Assembly (NCBI GenBank): GCA_020633195.1
Contig: JACKEC010000017.1
Coordinates: 1-64,000 of the forward strand
Direction: 5' to 3'
DNA: 64,000 nt
DNA from: Sandaracinaceae bacterium
Lineage (GTDB): Bacteria > Myxococcota_A > Polyangia > Polyangiales > Sandaracinaceae
Shown: one piece after another, positions 27,277 to 35,504 of the stretch
How positions within the stretch are numbered: position 1 is the first letter of the stretch
How the letters are laid out: every line of letters starts with the position of its first letter
Position numbers and translations under genes: made by a program
Notes under the pieces: generated by a model
What the model saw: the letters and a program-made list of their open reading frames with translations, nothing else
The model's database searches: none
Told to the model about the DNA's origin: nothing

Positions 27277-28671
27277 TCAGGGAGGCATGCTGCAGTCGCT
27301 CGCGCGACCGCAGTAGCCGATGCCCAGCATCATGTCGCGGCAGCACACCTGACCGAGCCCGCACGTGAGGAGGCACTCGCACCGACCCGCGAGGCAACGG
27401 CTCAGCAGGCCGCGGCACTCGCATGATCCGTTCATGTCGCAGTCCATGCGGCCCAGCGTGCAGGCGAGGTCGCCCGCGTCGAAGCCCGCGTCCCGGCCCC
27501 CCGCGTCGGCAGTGCCCGTGGCGCCGGCGTCTCGACGCCCGGCGTCGATCGCCGTCCCCGCGTCCGACGCCGCGAGGCACGCGCAGCCGAAGTCCGTGGG
27601 CTCGCAGCGCTCGTAGCCCGGGTTGCAGGCGCAGACCGGGCCGCCCGCGCCCGCGAGGCACGTCGCGTTCGCGCCACAGGCGACCGGCGTGTCCGCGCAG
27701 CCGCCGCCGCCCGTGCACGTCGACACGTAGCAGGCGTCGGCTGGCGTGGAGCAGATGGAGGTCTCGACGCACGTCCCGCTCATGCAGGTGCCCATGCTGC
27801 AGGGCGCGCTCGGCGAGCAGGCCCCCGTGCGGGGCACCGAGGCGCAGGTCACCGTGTTGCCGGTCTCGTTCCGGAGGCACTCCTCGACGGTGCAGACGTT
27901 GGGATCGGAAGCGGGGCAGACGGTTCGCGTGCCGGTCCGGCAGGTGCCCTCGTCGCAGAACACGGGCAAGCACGGGTCCGGGTCGGTGCACGTCGGATCG
28001 AGCGTGATCGGGCTGTAGGTGCAGACGCCTCCCTCGCAGCGGCCGGGGCCGTTGCACTGGAGCGCCGGGCACTCCGCGTCGGTCGAGCAGTCGGGGATCC
28101 GCACGCAGCCGGGCGACCCCCCCGCGTCGGGGGAGACCGCGCAGTACTCGCCGGCCGCGCACAGCGCGTCGCGCGGGACGTGCTCGCAACCGGTGGGGCC
28201 GCACCGGTCCACGGTGCAGTGCACCCCGTCGTCGCAGGCGGTGTCGTCGCGCTCGACGACGCAGCCGAGCGCCGGATCGCAGGTCGCGCTCAGGCACACG
28301 ACGTCGGGGGTCGGGCACAGCGTCGCGTCGGGCCGGTGCCCGCACGCGCGGCTCGCCTCGTCGCACTCGTCGACGGTGCAGCGCACGCCGTCGTCACACG
28401 ACACCGGTCGACCGGCCACGCACGCCCCGAGGTCGCATCGCTCGGCGCCGTTGCAGAAGCTGTCGTCACCGCAGGTCTCGTCGATGGAGCACTCGACGGG
28501 CGGCCCGGCGTCGGGGCGGGCGGCGTCCATGCCGCCACCGTCTCCGACGCCGGCGTCCGCGAGGGCGGCGTCGAGCCCGGGGGCGCTCGCGTCGTCGGGC
28601 GGGTCGAGGTCGAGCAGCACACCGCAGCCCGAGGCGAGGCCCACGCAGATCAGCGAGAGGAGGGGACGCAC
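27277..28671 (-). CDS. Cys-rich lipoprotein with many disulfide modules
   Basis: The 464-residue protein has a lipoprotein signal (ASGC lipobox-like), an Asp/Ala/Gly-rich spacer of about 40 residues, and then about 270 residues of Cys-rich modules of the kind 'CDDGVRCTVDECDEASRAC' and 'GTCMSGTC'. A second Asp/Ala/Gly spacer follows ('DAGRRDAGATGTADAGGRDAG') and a last Cys-rich block. The modules resemble those in other predicted myxobacterial surface lipoproteins and are probably adhesive or structural (inference). The start is GTG. It is divergent from the TetR gene, 84 nt away. Confidence 0.8.
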   Translation of the reverse strand: MRPLLSLICVGLASGCGVLLDLDPPDDASAPGLDAALADAGVGDGGGMDAARPDAGPPVECSIDETCGDDSFCNGAERCDLGACVAGRPVSCDDGVRCTVDECDEASRACGHRPDATLCPTPDVVCLSATCDPALGCVVERDDTACDDGVHCTVDRCGPTGCEHVPRDALCAAGEYCAVSPDAGGSPGCVRIPDCSTDAECPALQCNGPGRCEGGVCTYSPITLDPTCTDPDPCLPVFCDEGTCRTGTRTVCPASDPNVCTVEECLRNETGNTVTCASVPRTGACSPSAPCSMGTCMSGTCVETSICSTPADACYVSTCTGGGGCADTPVACGANATCLAGAGGPVCACNPGYERCEPTDFGCACLAASDAGTAIDAGRRDAGATGTADAGGRDAGFDAGDLACTLGRMDCDMNGSCECRGLLSRCLAGRCECLLTCGLGQVCCRDMMLGIGYCGRASDCSMPP

Positions 28672-28740
28672 GAGACGATCGTGCCGAGTCGAGCCCCCGC
28701 GAACAAGCTCGGCGCCCGTATTGAACCGTAGTCAACGGTG

Positions 28741-28753
28741 GGGGATGCTCCCC
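28741..28753. promoter_or_regulatory. Small palindrome upstream of the TetR gene (possible operator)
   Basis: GGGGATGCTCCCC has 5-bp arms around TGC and lies just before the GTG at 28756. A second small palindrome, ACCGTAGTCAACGGT, lies directly before it (about 28724-28738). TetR proteins often bind such sites next to their own gene. There is no direct evidence. Confidence 0.3.
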
Positions 28754-28755
28754 TC

Positions 28756-29388
28756 GTGACCGCCGCCGCTCGCACCCGCTTCTCCGTCGACGCGCGCCGG
28801 GCCCAGCTCCTCGAGCTCGGCCTGCGCTTGTTCGCGGAGCGCGCGTACGACGAGGTCTCGATCGACGACATCGCGAACGCCGCGGGGGTCAGCAAGGGCC
28901 TCCTCTACCACTACTTCGGAGGCAAGCGCGCGTTCTACGTGGCCTGCGTGGAGAACGCCGCCGAGGCCCTGTTCGAGCGCACGCTCGCCGACCCGAGCAT
29001 CCCGGAGCCCGAGCGCGCGCGGGCGGGGCTCGAGGCCTACTTCGACTACGCCGAGGAGCACGAGACGGCGTACATGGCCTTGATGCGCAGCGGGATCGGC
29101 AACGACCCCGAGGTCGCCGAGGTGGTCGAGCGCACGCGGACCCGGATCGTGCAACGGGCCCTCGCGTCGATGGGGATGGAGGAGCCGCGGCCCGTGTTCC
29201 GCGCGGCCACGCGCACGTGGATCGGCGCGGTGGAGGCCGCGTGCCTCGAGCACCTCGAGCACCGCGAGGTGGACCGCGGAGGGCTCGTGCAGATGCTGCT
29301 CGCCGCGCTCTACGGGCTGCTCGTGGTCGCCAAGCAGCTCGACCCCGAGGCCCCGTTCGAGCTGGGGCTACCCCCCCGAGCAGACTGA
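28756..29388 (+). CDS. TetR-family transcriptional regulator
   Basis: The 210-residue protein has the N-terminal TetR helix-turn-helix (about 10-55: 'AYDEVSIDDIANAAGVSKGL', then 'YHYFGGKRAFY') and an all-helical ligand-binding and dimerisation domain. The inducer is unknown. The start is GTG at 28756; an in-frame GTG at 28738 is possible, but it would place the two small palindromes inside or across the gene start. Divergent from the 464-residue Cys-rich lipoprotein gene, its nearest candidate target. The 3' end overlaps the convergent small lipoprotein gene by 21 nt. Confidence 0.88.
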   Translation: MTAAARTRFSVDARRAQLLELGLRLFAERAYDEVSIDDIANAAGVSKGLLYHYFGGKRAFYVACVENAAEALFERTLADPSIPEPERARAGLEAYFDYAEEHETAYMALMRSGIGNDPEVAEVVERTRTRIVQRALASMGMEEPRPVFRAATRTWIGAVEAACLEHLEHREVDRGGLVQMLLAALYGLLVVAKQLDPEAPFELGLPPRAD

Positions 29389-29706
29389 GATCTGCTCCGG
29401 GAGGCCGTGCGCCGCGAGGGAGCGGCACGTGTAGCCCTCCCGCCCGCAGTCCGGGTCGGTCTCGCAGCTCAGCAGGCACACCCCGGACTCGAGCTCGGCG
29501 CACCGGCTGTCCCCGCGGCAGTCGCCGTCGTCCCGACAATTCGTCGTGCAGGTCCCGTTGGGGAAGTCGCTCCGGCGAATGCAGTACGAGCCGTTCGCGC
29601 AGTCGAACTCGTCGATGCAGGGCCCGCCGATGACGAGCCCCTCGGGGCCGACGTTGGTGGCGCAGCCGGTCGCCGCGATCGCGAGGACGAGCCAGAGGGC
29701 ACGCAT
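29368..29706 (-). CDS. Small Cys-rich lipoprotein
   Basis: The 112-residue protein has a signal ending in lipobox-like ATGC. About 95 residues follow with ten further Cys in 'CxxDxDC' style units ('CIDEFDCANGSYC', 'CRDDGDCRGDSRC', 'CETDPDCGREGYTC'). It is a single-module version of the large Cys-rich lipoproteins in this window. Its ATG is preceded at 6 nt by CATGTT, a possible -10 box. The function is unknown. Confidence 0.75.
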   Translation of the reverse strand: MRALWLVLAIAATGCATNVGPEGLVIGGPCIDEFDCANGSYCIRRSDFPNGTCTTNCRDDGDCRGDSRCAELESGVCLLSCETDPDCGREGYTCRSLAAHGLPEQISVCSGG

Positions 29707-29712
29707 GTCCGC

Positions 29713-29718
29713 AACATG
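29713..29718 (-). promoter_or_regulatory. Candidate -10 box of the small Cys-rich lipoprotein gene
   Basis: CATGTT on the minus strand ends 6 nt before the ATG at 29706. Confidence 0.3.
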
Positions 29719-29748
29719 AGGGGCATCGCACCGGCCAGCAATGATCCG

Positions 29749-29778
29749 TTGGTGTCGCCCCCCGACTGGCCGTACATT
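29749..29778 (+). promoter_or_regulatory. Candidate promoter of the gene at 29787, possibly leaderless
   Basis: TTGGTG (29749-29754), an 18-nt spacer and TACATT (29773-29778) place the predicted transcription start at about the GTG start codon at 29787. Confidence 0.45.
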
Positions 29779-29786
29779 CCCGTTCG

Positions 29787-30488
29787 GTGAGCGTCCCCGC
29801 GAAGTCTCGGGTCAAGGGCCCGATCGGGCAGACCGTCCTCGAGGTGTTGGGGACGATGATGACTCCGGACACGGCGGCGGAGGTGCTTCGTCGCGCCTTG
29901 GAGCGGTCCGCGCGCAGCTCGATCCCCGAGAACGCCGAGCGCGTGCGCGAGCTGGCCGAGGGGGAGCTCCGCGCCGCGGTCATCGAGATGGTGGGCGTCG
30001 AGGTCGCCGACTCGTTCCTCGCGCACCTCGACCCGATCCTCGGGGTGATCTCCAGCGGGGTCCGCCCGCGCCAGTCCGCCGAGCGCCCCAAGTCGGTCGC
30101 GCCGCCATCGCGCTCGTCGAGCTTCCCCCCGCCGCGGCGCGAGGAGGCGGCCCTGCGCGTGATCGTCGTGACCGCGGCCTCGCTCGAGGACCTCAAGCGC
30201 CACCTCGGCTCGTTCGCCGACGTCGGTCGCGTCCGCGACGCGTTCGAGCTGATCACCGCGCTCGAGACCCGCACGGGCCCGCTCCTCGTGGTGGTCGACG
30301 GCTACCGCCCCGCGGTCGACGTCGCGACCCTGGCGATGTTCCTCCCGCGCATCCCCGACGGCTGCCGCGTCGCCCTCTGGGGCTTCACCACGCCCGACGC
30401 TCGGCGCGTCGAGACCTTCCCCGGCTGGTCGATCGTCGACGCCGGCGCCGACTGGGGCGCCCTCGCCGACGCGCTGACGAACCTCTGA
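29787..30488 (+). CDS. Two-part cytoplasmic protein with receiver-like C-terminal domain
   Basis: The 233-residue protein has an alpha-helical N-terminal half (about 1-90), a Ser/Pro/Arg linker (about 92-120) and a C-terminal alpha/beta domain. The C-terminal strands ('LRVIVVTAAS', 'PLLVVVDGY', 'RVALWGF') and an Asp at the end of the third strand resemble an atypical receiver domain. The acidic pair and Lys of true receivers are not evident, so phosphorylation is doubtful. No family name can be given. It abuts the convergent ABC1 kinase gene with no gap between the stops. Confidence 0.7.
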   Translation: MSVPAKSRVKGPIGQTVLEVLGTMMTPDTAAEVLRRALERSARSSIPENAERVRELAEGELRAAVIEMVGVEVADSFLAHLDPILGVISSGVRPRQSAERPKSVAPPSRSSSFPPPRREEAALRVIVVTAASLEDLKRHLGSFADVGRVRDAFELITALETRTGPLLVVVDGYRPAVDVATLAMFLPRIPDGCRVALWGFTTPDARRVETFPGWSIVDAGADWGALADALTNL

Positions 30489-31838
30489 TCAGCTCGCCGC
30501 GGCAGCGATGCGGCCCGGGTCCTTGGGCGGGCCGCCCGCGAGCAGCGCCTGGGTCAACAGCGGCTTGGCCACCGCCAGCGGGTTGGCCTTGGGCGCGATC
30601 GCGCGGGTGACGCCGGCGAGGAGGGCGAAGGTGCGGCCGTAGAGCACGAGCTCTTGCGGGATGACCACGCCGCGCATCTCGTCGAGGGTGCTGAGCACCA
30701 TGTCGCGGACCTTCATGAAGTCGAGGTCCTGGCCCGTGCCCGCGCCCTGCTCGCGCAGGCGCTTCATGAGGGCGGCGACGAGGGGCGCGAACTTCTCCTT
30801 CTCCGACTCGGGGAACAGGCCGAGGTTCACGAGGGTGCCGACGAACATGTCCTCGTTGCCCATCGCGAACGCCATCACGCTGCTCACCAGCTTCTGATGG
30901 AACTCCTGCGTCAGGATCTTCACCTGGCCGAAGTCCACGACGCAGAGCAGCGGCGCGCCGTCCTCGATGCGCACCAGGAGGTTGCCCGGGTGCGGGTCGC
31001 TCTGGAAGACGCCGTCCACGTACATCATCTGGATCCACGTCGAGAGCAGGCGCTTCAGCAGCTCGTCGCGGTCGAGGTCGTCGCGCTCGAGCAGCGAGGG
31101 CTTGGTGATCTTCACGCCCTCGAACCACGTCGTGCAGATGACGCTCTTCGTCGTCAGCTCGTCGATCACGGCGGGGATGACCACGCCCTCGCGGCCCTCG
31201 AAGTTCTCGTGGACGATGCGGGTGAAGCGGGCCTCCTGCTCGTAGTCGAGCTCGGTGGTGAGCGCGCGCCTCACCTCTTCGAAGATCGGCTTGAGGCTGA
31301 CGCGCGGGATGAAGACGTTGAAGAGCTTCACGCCCCAGCCGAAGAAGAACATGTCGATGCCGAGCTTCATCTCGACGTCCGGGTACTTGATCTTCAGCGC
31401 GACATCGACGCCGTCCTTGGTGCGGCCGCGGTGCACCTGGCCGAAGCTCGCCGCGGCGTGCGCCTCGTGCTCGAGGTGCTCGAAGAGCTCGTCGGGGTGG
31501 CGGCCGTAGGTCTCCTGGAGGTGGCTCAGGATCTGGGGCCACGGCATCGGGTCGACCTCGTCCTGCAGACCCGCGAGCTCCTGCGTCCAGCCGAGGGGGA
31601 CGAGGTCCACGCGCGTCGACAAGATCTGGCCGACCTTGATGAGGCCGCCGCGCATGCGGACGGCGAGCCTGTAGAAGCGGCGCGCGTGCTTGCGGTGCTT
31701 CCGGTCCCAGACCTCGTCGGGGATCTTCGCGCCGAGCTTCTTCTCCCGGAAGAACGGGATGGCGTACGCCAACCACATCGGGATGAGCACGATGACCGCG
31801 AGCGTGCTGCGGACGACGACGTGGTAGAGGCTGCGCAT
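30489..31838 (-). CDS. ABC1/AarF (UbiB-like) atypical kinase
   Basis: The 449-residue protein belongs to the ABC1/UbiB family, ATP-binding proteins tied to isoprenoid-quinone synthesis or lipid handling. It has a hydrophobic N-terminal segment (about 7-28), the family KxGQ motif ('GGLIKVGQILSTR'), the Ala-rich nucleotide loop 'AAASFGQVHRG', the Lys in 'VALKIKYP', 'QSDPHPGNLL' and the metal motif 'VVDFGQ'. All signature motifs are intact. The ATG at 31838 is preferred to a TTG at 31862. It is the last gene of the leftward run starting at 35210. Confidence 0.9.
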   Translation of the reverse strand: MRSLYHVVVRSTLAVIVLIPMWLAYAIPFFREKKLGAKIPDEVWDRKHRKHARRFYRLAVRMRGGLIKVGQILSTRVDLVPLGWTQELAGLQDEVDPMPWPQILSHLQETYGRHPDELFEHLEHEAHAAASFGQVHRGRTKDGVDVALKIKYPDVEMKLGIDMFFFGWGVKLFNVFIPRVSLKPIFEEVRRALTTELDYEQEARFTRIVHENFEGREGVVIPAVIDELTTKSVICTTWFEGVKITKPSLLERDDLDRDELLKRLLSTWIQMMYVDGVFQSDPHPGNLLVRIEDGAPLLCVVDFGQVKILTQEFHQKLVSSVMAFAMGNEDMFVGTLVNLGLFPESEKEKFAPLVAALMKRLREQGAGTGQDLDFMKVRDMVLSTLDEMRGVVIPQELVLYGRTFALLAGVTRAIAPKANPLAVAKPLLTQALLAGGPPKDPGRIAAAAS

Positions 31839-31874
31839 CGGGCGGGCGGAGCGTGGATCCAACTCGCCCCGGCG

Positions 31875-32129
31875 TCACCCCTCGACGAAGGCGCGGAGCG
31901 CGCTCTTGGGCGTGCGCAGGTCGAGCGCCCGCTCCACGGCGTCGAAGCGCAGGCTGGGGCGGCCCGCGTCCCGCGCGATCGAGGCCATCGCGGAGGCCAC
32001 CGCGGTGAACGCCTTGGCCAGCTCGATCAGGTTCACGGAGGGCCGCTCGATCAGTGCGCCGAGCTTCGCATGGGCTTCGCGCAGCGCCCCGAAGCCAGCG
32101 GCCGACGTGTCGGCGTCGTAGGCGCCCAC
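31875..32129 (-). CDS. Small helical protein of unknown function
   Basis: The 84-residue protein is helical and amphipathic ('GALREAHAKLGALIERP', 'VERALDLRTPKSALRAF') with no signal or membrane segment. It starts with GTG, 1 nt after the SDR stop, and is 36 nt before the ABC1 kinase gene. Its position in a tight operon supports it being real. No family is recognised. Confidence 0.6.
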   Translation of the reverse strand: MGAYDADTSAAGFGALREAHAKLGALIERPSVNLIELAKAFTAVASAMASIARDAGRPSLRFDAVERALDLRTPKSALRAFVEG

Positions 32130-32130
32130 C

Positions 32131-32955
32131 TCAGAACCCCACGACGCGCTCGAGGATCCGCTCGACGGCCTCGAATGGCAGCACGCGCCGGGCCCACAGC
32201 CGCGCCGAGACGCCGGGCCCGAGCGGGTATCGCAGCCTGGGGCTCGGGTCGTCGAGCAGGCGCACGACGAGGTCGGCGACCTCGCGCGGGTCGCCCATCC
32301 GGTCCTTCATCTTGTCGAGCAGCCCCTCCATGCGGCGCATGTAGACGGCGTAGGGGCCGCCGGTCGTCTCGGCGTCCGCGGCGATCGTCCGGTTCCGACC
32401 CATGATGTCGGTCTCGAACGGGCCGGGCTCCACGAGCACGACGCGGACGCCGAAGGGACGCATCTCGTGGCGCAGCGCCTCGGAGAAGCCTTCGAGCGCG
32501 AACTTGCTCCCGGCGTACGCGCCGAGGCCGGGCATCGCCTGGCGCCCCGACATCGAGGTGATGTTGATGACGACGCCCTCGCGCTGCGCGCGCAGGTGCG
32601 GCAGGCACAGCTTGGTCAGCGCCCACGGCGCGAAGACGTTGACGTCGAAGAGGTGCCGGAGCTCGTCCTCCGCGACCTGCTCCTGGAAGCCGCCGAGCGC
32701 GACGCCCGCGTTGTTGACGAGCGCGTCGATGCGGCCGTGCTCGGACACGATCGCCTCGACCACCGCCGCGCGCTGCGCCGCGTCGGTGACGTCGAGCTGC
32801 ACCGGCCGCACGTCGAGCCCGCGCGCGGCCTCGACGAGGTCGCCCTTCGTGCTCAGGTCGCGCAGCCCGGCGTAGACCGTGTGTCCCGCCTTCGCGGCGT
32901 GGACGGCGATGAGGAGGCCGAAGCCGGATCGGCAGCCCGTGCAGAGGACGATCAT
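32131..32955 (-). CDS. Short-chain dehydrogenase/reductase
   Basis: This 274-residue SDR has a somewhat altered cofactor loop, TGCRSGFG (family TGxxxGxG retained), then 'DVTD', 'VNNAGVALGG', the Ser of 'INITSMSG' and 'YAGSK' for the YxxxK pair. The C-terminal extension is rich in Arg. 'YAGLRD' after strand 2 gives no clear NAD or NADP preference. The ATG at 32955 begins the Rossmann strand directly. The gene lies 10 nt downstream of the HExxH gene, so the two are probably co-transcribed and may act on the same pathway (inference). Confidence 0.85.
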   Translation of the reverse strand: MIVLCTGCRSGFGLLIAVHAAKAGHTVYAGLRDLSTKGDLVEAARGLDVRPVQLDVTDAAQRAAVVEAIVSEHGRIDALVNNAGVALGGFQEQVAEDELRHLFDVNVFAPWALTKLCLPHLRAQREGVVINITSMSGRQAMPGLGAYAGSKFALEGFSEALRHEMRPFGVRVVLVEPGPFETDIMGRNRTIAADAETTGGPYAVYMRRMEGLLDKMKDRMGDPREVADLVVRLLDDPSPRLRYPLGPGVSARLWARRVLPFEAVERILERVVGF

Positions 32956-32965
32956 TAGACGCGCT

Positions 32966-33871
32966 CTACGACAGGCGCGCGATCTCGTCGAGCAGCCCAC
33001 GGCCCACCGCGGTCGGTCGCGCGTGCTCGAGGAGCACCGCCGCGCCCTCGCGGTTCTTCTCGACGATCTGCGCGTAGCGGCGCTCGAGGTGCGCGGCGCC
33101 CGCGTCGAGGCGGCGGCGATAGAGCGCCTCCACGGGCAAGAAGGCGTGCACCGCGAGGAGGATCCCGAACAGCGGCCGCGGGTCCGGGCGCACCGGCGAC
33201 GCGTAGCGCTCGTCGAAGTCGTTCTCGAGGATCGGGTCGAGGTCGAAGAGCGCGTTGAGCTTGTTGTGCTGGTGCTCGTGGATGAGCGCCTCGGTCATCG
33301 TCATCACGTTCGGGTGCAGCGTCAGGTAGATGGTGCCGACCGCCTCGGCGTAGCTCGCCGAGAGGTGGCGCTCCTCGTCGTAGCCGACCGGCACGACCTG
33401 CTGGATGACGAGGTCGATCTCCTCGCGCACCACGGGCGCGTACGCCTCGATCACCCCGAGCGCCTCGCGCAGCGCGTCGCACCACGCCCGCGCGTCGTGG
33501 CCGCCGAGGTCGACCGCGTTGCCGTCCTTGTCGGGGTGAGCCTCGACGAGCGCGAGCGGGTTCACGTCGACCGTCGCGAGGACGAGGTCCCGCTCGACCG
33601 GGTGGAACGCGCCCTCGGGCCGGCGCGTCGAGAGGCACGGCAGGCTCGGGTCCGCGTCGAGCCCGAGCTCCGCCGCCAGGACCGACGCGAGGCGGGGCTC
33701 CACGCGCCCGGAGCGGCTGCACCGGATCAGCGCCCCGACGGTCGGGCGCCGCAGCGCCGAGAACACACGGCCCGGGTCGCTCGCGAGCAGCTCGCGGACG
33801 CGCGCGCGCACCCGACCCTCGAGCGGCAGCGCGCTCAGGTCGCGCAGGAGCCGCTTGAGCCCCGCCGACAC
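32966..33871 (-). CDS. HExxH-motif protein resembling alphaKG-HExxH peptide beta-hydroxylases
   Basis: In the 301-residue form given here, HEHQH lies at residues 198-202 within 'TEALIHEHQHNKLNALFDLD'. A downstream His sits in 'RPDPRPLFGILLAVHAFLPV'. This pairing (HExxH followed by KL-AL-DL, then RPLxGxL...H) recalls the 'HEXXH motif' domain of RiPP maturation proteins. That domain has been described as an iron/2-oxoglutarate-dependent peptide beta-hydroxylase, often fused to radical SAM enzymes. Here it stands alone. The assignment rests on motif recall, not a search; a metallopeptidase is the alternative. The GTG at 33871 is the first standard start, but coding-like sequence continues upstream (see finding). 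It follows the copper-monooxygenase-like lipoprotein gene. Confidence 0.7.
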   Translation of the reverse strand: MSAGLKRLLRDLSALPLEGRVRARVRELLASDPGRVFSALRRPTVGALIRCSRSGRVEPRLASVLAAELGLDADPSLPCLSTRRPEGAFHPVERDLVLATVDVNPLALVEAHPDKDGNAVDLGGHDARAWCDALREALGVIEAYAPVVREEIDLVIQQVVPVGYDEERHLSASYAEAVGTIYLTLHPNVMTMTEALIHEHQHNKLNALFDLDPILENDFDERYASPVRPDPRPLFGILLAVHAFLPVEALYRRRLDAGAAHLERRYAQIVEKNREGAAVLLEHARPTAVGRGLLDEIARLS

Positions 33872-33935
33872 GATCCCGCGCGCCGTGTCGGTGGAGCGCG
33901 GGATCGTCAGGTCGTCGGGGCTCGCGATCAGAGGC

Positions 33936-35210
33936 TCACCGCCGCGTGACGTAGAAGAAGCTCAGGCACATCTCGTCCTGCGTACTGTCACCCCAGTAGG
34001 TCGTCCCGTCTCGCTCCATCGAGTCGTACGTGCAGCTCAGGCGCATCGGCTGGTTCGGCTCCAGGTCGATCGGGGTCTGGTACCAGAAGGCGCCCTGCCA
34101 GTTGAAGTCCCAGCGCGGCACGTCGACCATGCAGGTGCTGGCGGCGTCCATCGCCTCGACCCGGAGCTGGCGCCCCATCGTGTGCATGTGCGGGAAGGCG
34201 CCCCACACGCGGTACGCGCCGCCCGGACCGAAGGCGATGTTGCCCTCGTACTCGTTGGTGAACGACGGCATCCGCGGCGGGATCTCGAGCCCGAAGTCGG
34301 CGACGAGCCCCATCCAGGCCTCCGTGTCCACCCGGTCCTCGAGCGTCAGGTCGACGTGCGTGCGGTCCGGCTCGCCGTTGTCGGCGAGCAAGTTGTAGTG
34401 CATCTGCACGATCAGCGGGACGCTCCCGTCGAGCTGGATGCCGGTGCCCTCGGGGTAGCGCTGCGCGCCCGCCCCCGGCGCCCAGAGGACGACGGGGAGG
34501 GCGGTGACGACGGCGTCGCCGAAGCACTGGTAGCCGGGCCGGCCGTCGCTGCCGTCGAGGCGCCGCGCCCGGGCTCCCTCGGCGGCGCTCACGGGCGCGA
34601 AGACGATCAGGTGGTGGGCGATCTCCGCGTTGCCGGGGCGCACGTCCGCGCCGGTGATGTACTTGATCCCGGTCCAGTCGGGCTCGACCACGAAGCAGCG
34701 GTAGTCGTCCGTGATCGAGTGGTCGGGCTCGTACTGGACCCCGATGTCGAGCGTGCTCGAGACCCGATCGAGCGTGGGGAGCGTGACCGTCGGCGGCACG
34801 GGGGTGGTCGGGTCGCCCTCGAGCATCCCGCCCGCGACCCAGTCGCCGATGACCTCGATCTCGGCGTCCTCGAGGCGTCGGGCGTTCGTGTAGTGGTTGC
34901 AGTCGCCGCTCGCGTCGACGACGAAGGGCGGCATGATCCGCGACCGCGTCGCCTCCGCCATGCGCTCGCCGACCTCGACCGCGTCGTCGTAGGTGCGGAG
35001 CTCGAACGGCGCGATGCCGCCCGCGCTGTGACACATCAAGCAGTGCTCCGCGAGGATCGGGAGGACGTCCTCGTGGAAGTAGACCGGGTCGGTCGGCGGC
35101 GGCCGATCGCCGCCGTCGGGGACGAGCACCGAGGGACCCGAGTCACAGCCCGCGAGGACCAGCCCCAGGACGAGGAGGAGGAGCAGGGACAGGACCGATG
35201 TCTGACGCAC
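33936..35210 (-). CDS. Lipoprotein with c-type heme site and copper type II monooxygenase-like domain
   Basis: The 424-residue precursor has a lipoprotein signal (lipobox LVLAGC, Cys at 22). A single c-type heme motif CLMCH (57-61) follows in a cytochrome-c-like stretch ('VLPILAEHCLMCHSAGGIAP'). A long C-terminal part resembles peptidylglycine alpha-hydroxylating/dopamine beta-monooxygenases: a His pair 'IAHHLIVFAP', 'VQMHYNLL', an HxH in 'AFPHMHTMG', and a Met in 'DEMCLSFFYV' as the likely last copper ligand. The layout suggests copper-dependent oxidation outside the cytoplasm, with electrons from the attached heme (inference). It is the first gene of the leftward run that contains the HExxH and SDR genes. 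The start is GTG. Confidence 0.82.
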   Translation of the reverse strand: MRQTSVLSLLLLLVLGLVLAGCDSGPSVLVPDGGDRPPPTDPVYFHEDVLPILAEHCLMCHSAGGIAPFELRTYDDAVEVGERMAEATRSRIMPPFVVDASGDCNHYTNARRLEDAEIEVIGDWVAGGMLEGDPTTPVPPTVTLPTLDRVSSTLDIGVQYEPDHSITDDYRCFVVEPDWTGIKYITGADVRPGNAEIAHHLIVFAPVSAAEGARARRLDGSDGRPGYQCFGDAVVTALPVVLWAPGAGAQRYPEGTGIQLDGSVPLIVQMHYNLLADNGEPDRTHVDLTLEDRVDTEAWMGLVADFGLEIPPRMPSFTNEYEGNIAFGPGGAYRVWGAFPHMHTMGRQLRVEAMDAASTCMVDVPRWDFNWQGAFWYQTPIDLEPNQPMRLSCTYDSMERDGTTYWGDSTQDEMCLSFFYVTRR

Positions 35211-35255
35211 GAGCTGTCTCTCTTTCCGAACCCCCGGAATGGGGTAGCGCGTCGC

Positions 35256-35504
35256 ATGCCTGGAGCCAAGGGCGCCCCGGTACAATCCCCGAATGTCCCG
35301 ACGGAGCTCGAGGCGACGTTCGACGCGCGGCACGGGGCCGCGCTCCGCGAGGAGGCCAACCGCGCCCTCGCCGTGGGTTCGGGCTATGCGTTCCTGCTCG
35401 CGGTGGTTTCGTTCATCGCTTTGTGCACGGTGACGATCAGAGCGCGCCGACGCCGGCGTAGGGGACGCCGGCGAGGTGCGCGAGGTCGCGGTCGTAGGTG
35501 GTGA
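35256..35504 (+). CDS. Possible small single-pass membrane protein
   Basis: The 82-residue frame starts with ATG. It has about 40 hydrophilic residues, a hydrophobic segment at about 43-61 ('GSGYAFLLAVVSFIALCTVT') and an extremely Arg-rich tail (RARRRRRRGRRRGARGRGRR). The last 68 nt run antisense to the end of the Rieske-GltS gene, so the basic tail may merely reflect that gene's complement. It is divergent from the copper lipoprotein gene. Accepted with reserve because it fills the gap and has a plausible membrane topology. Confidence 0.4.
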   Translation: MPGAKGAPVQSPNVPTELEATFDARHGAALREEANRALAVGSGYAFLLAVVSFIALCTVTIRARRRRRRGRRRGARGRGRRW

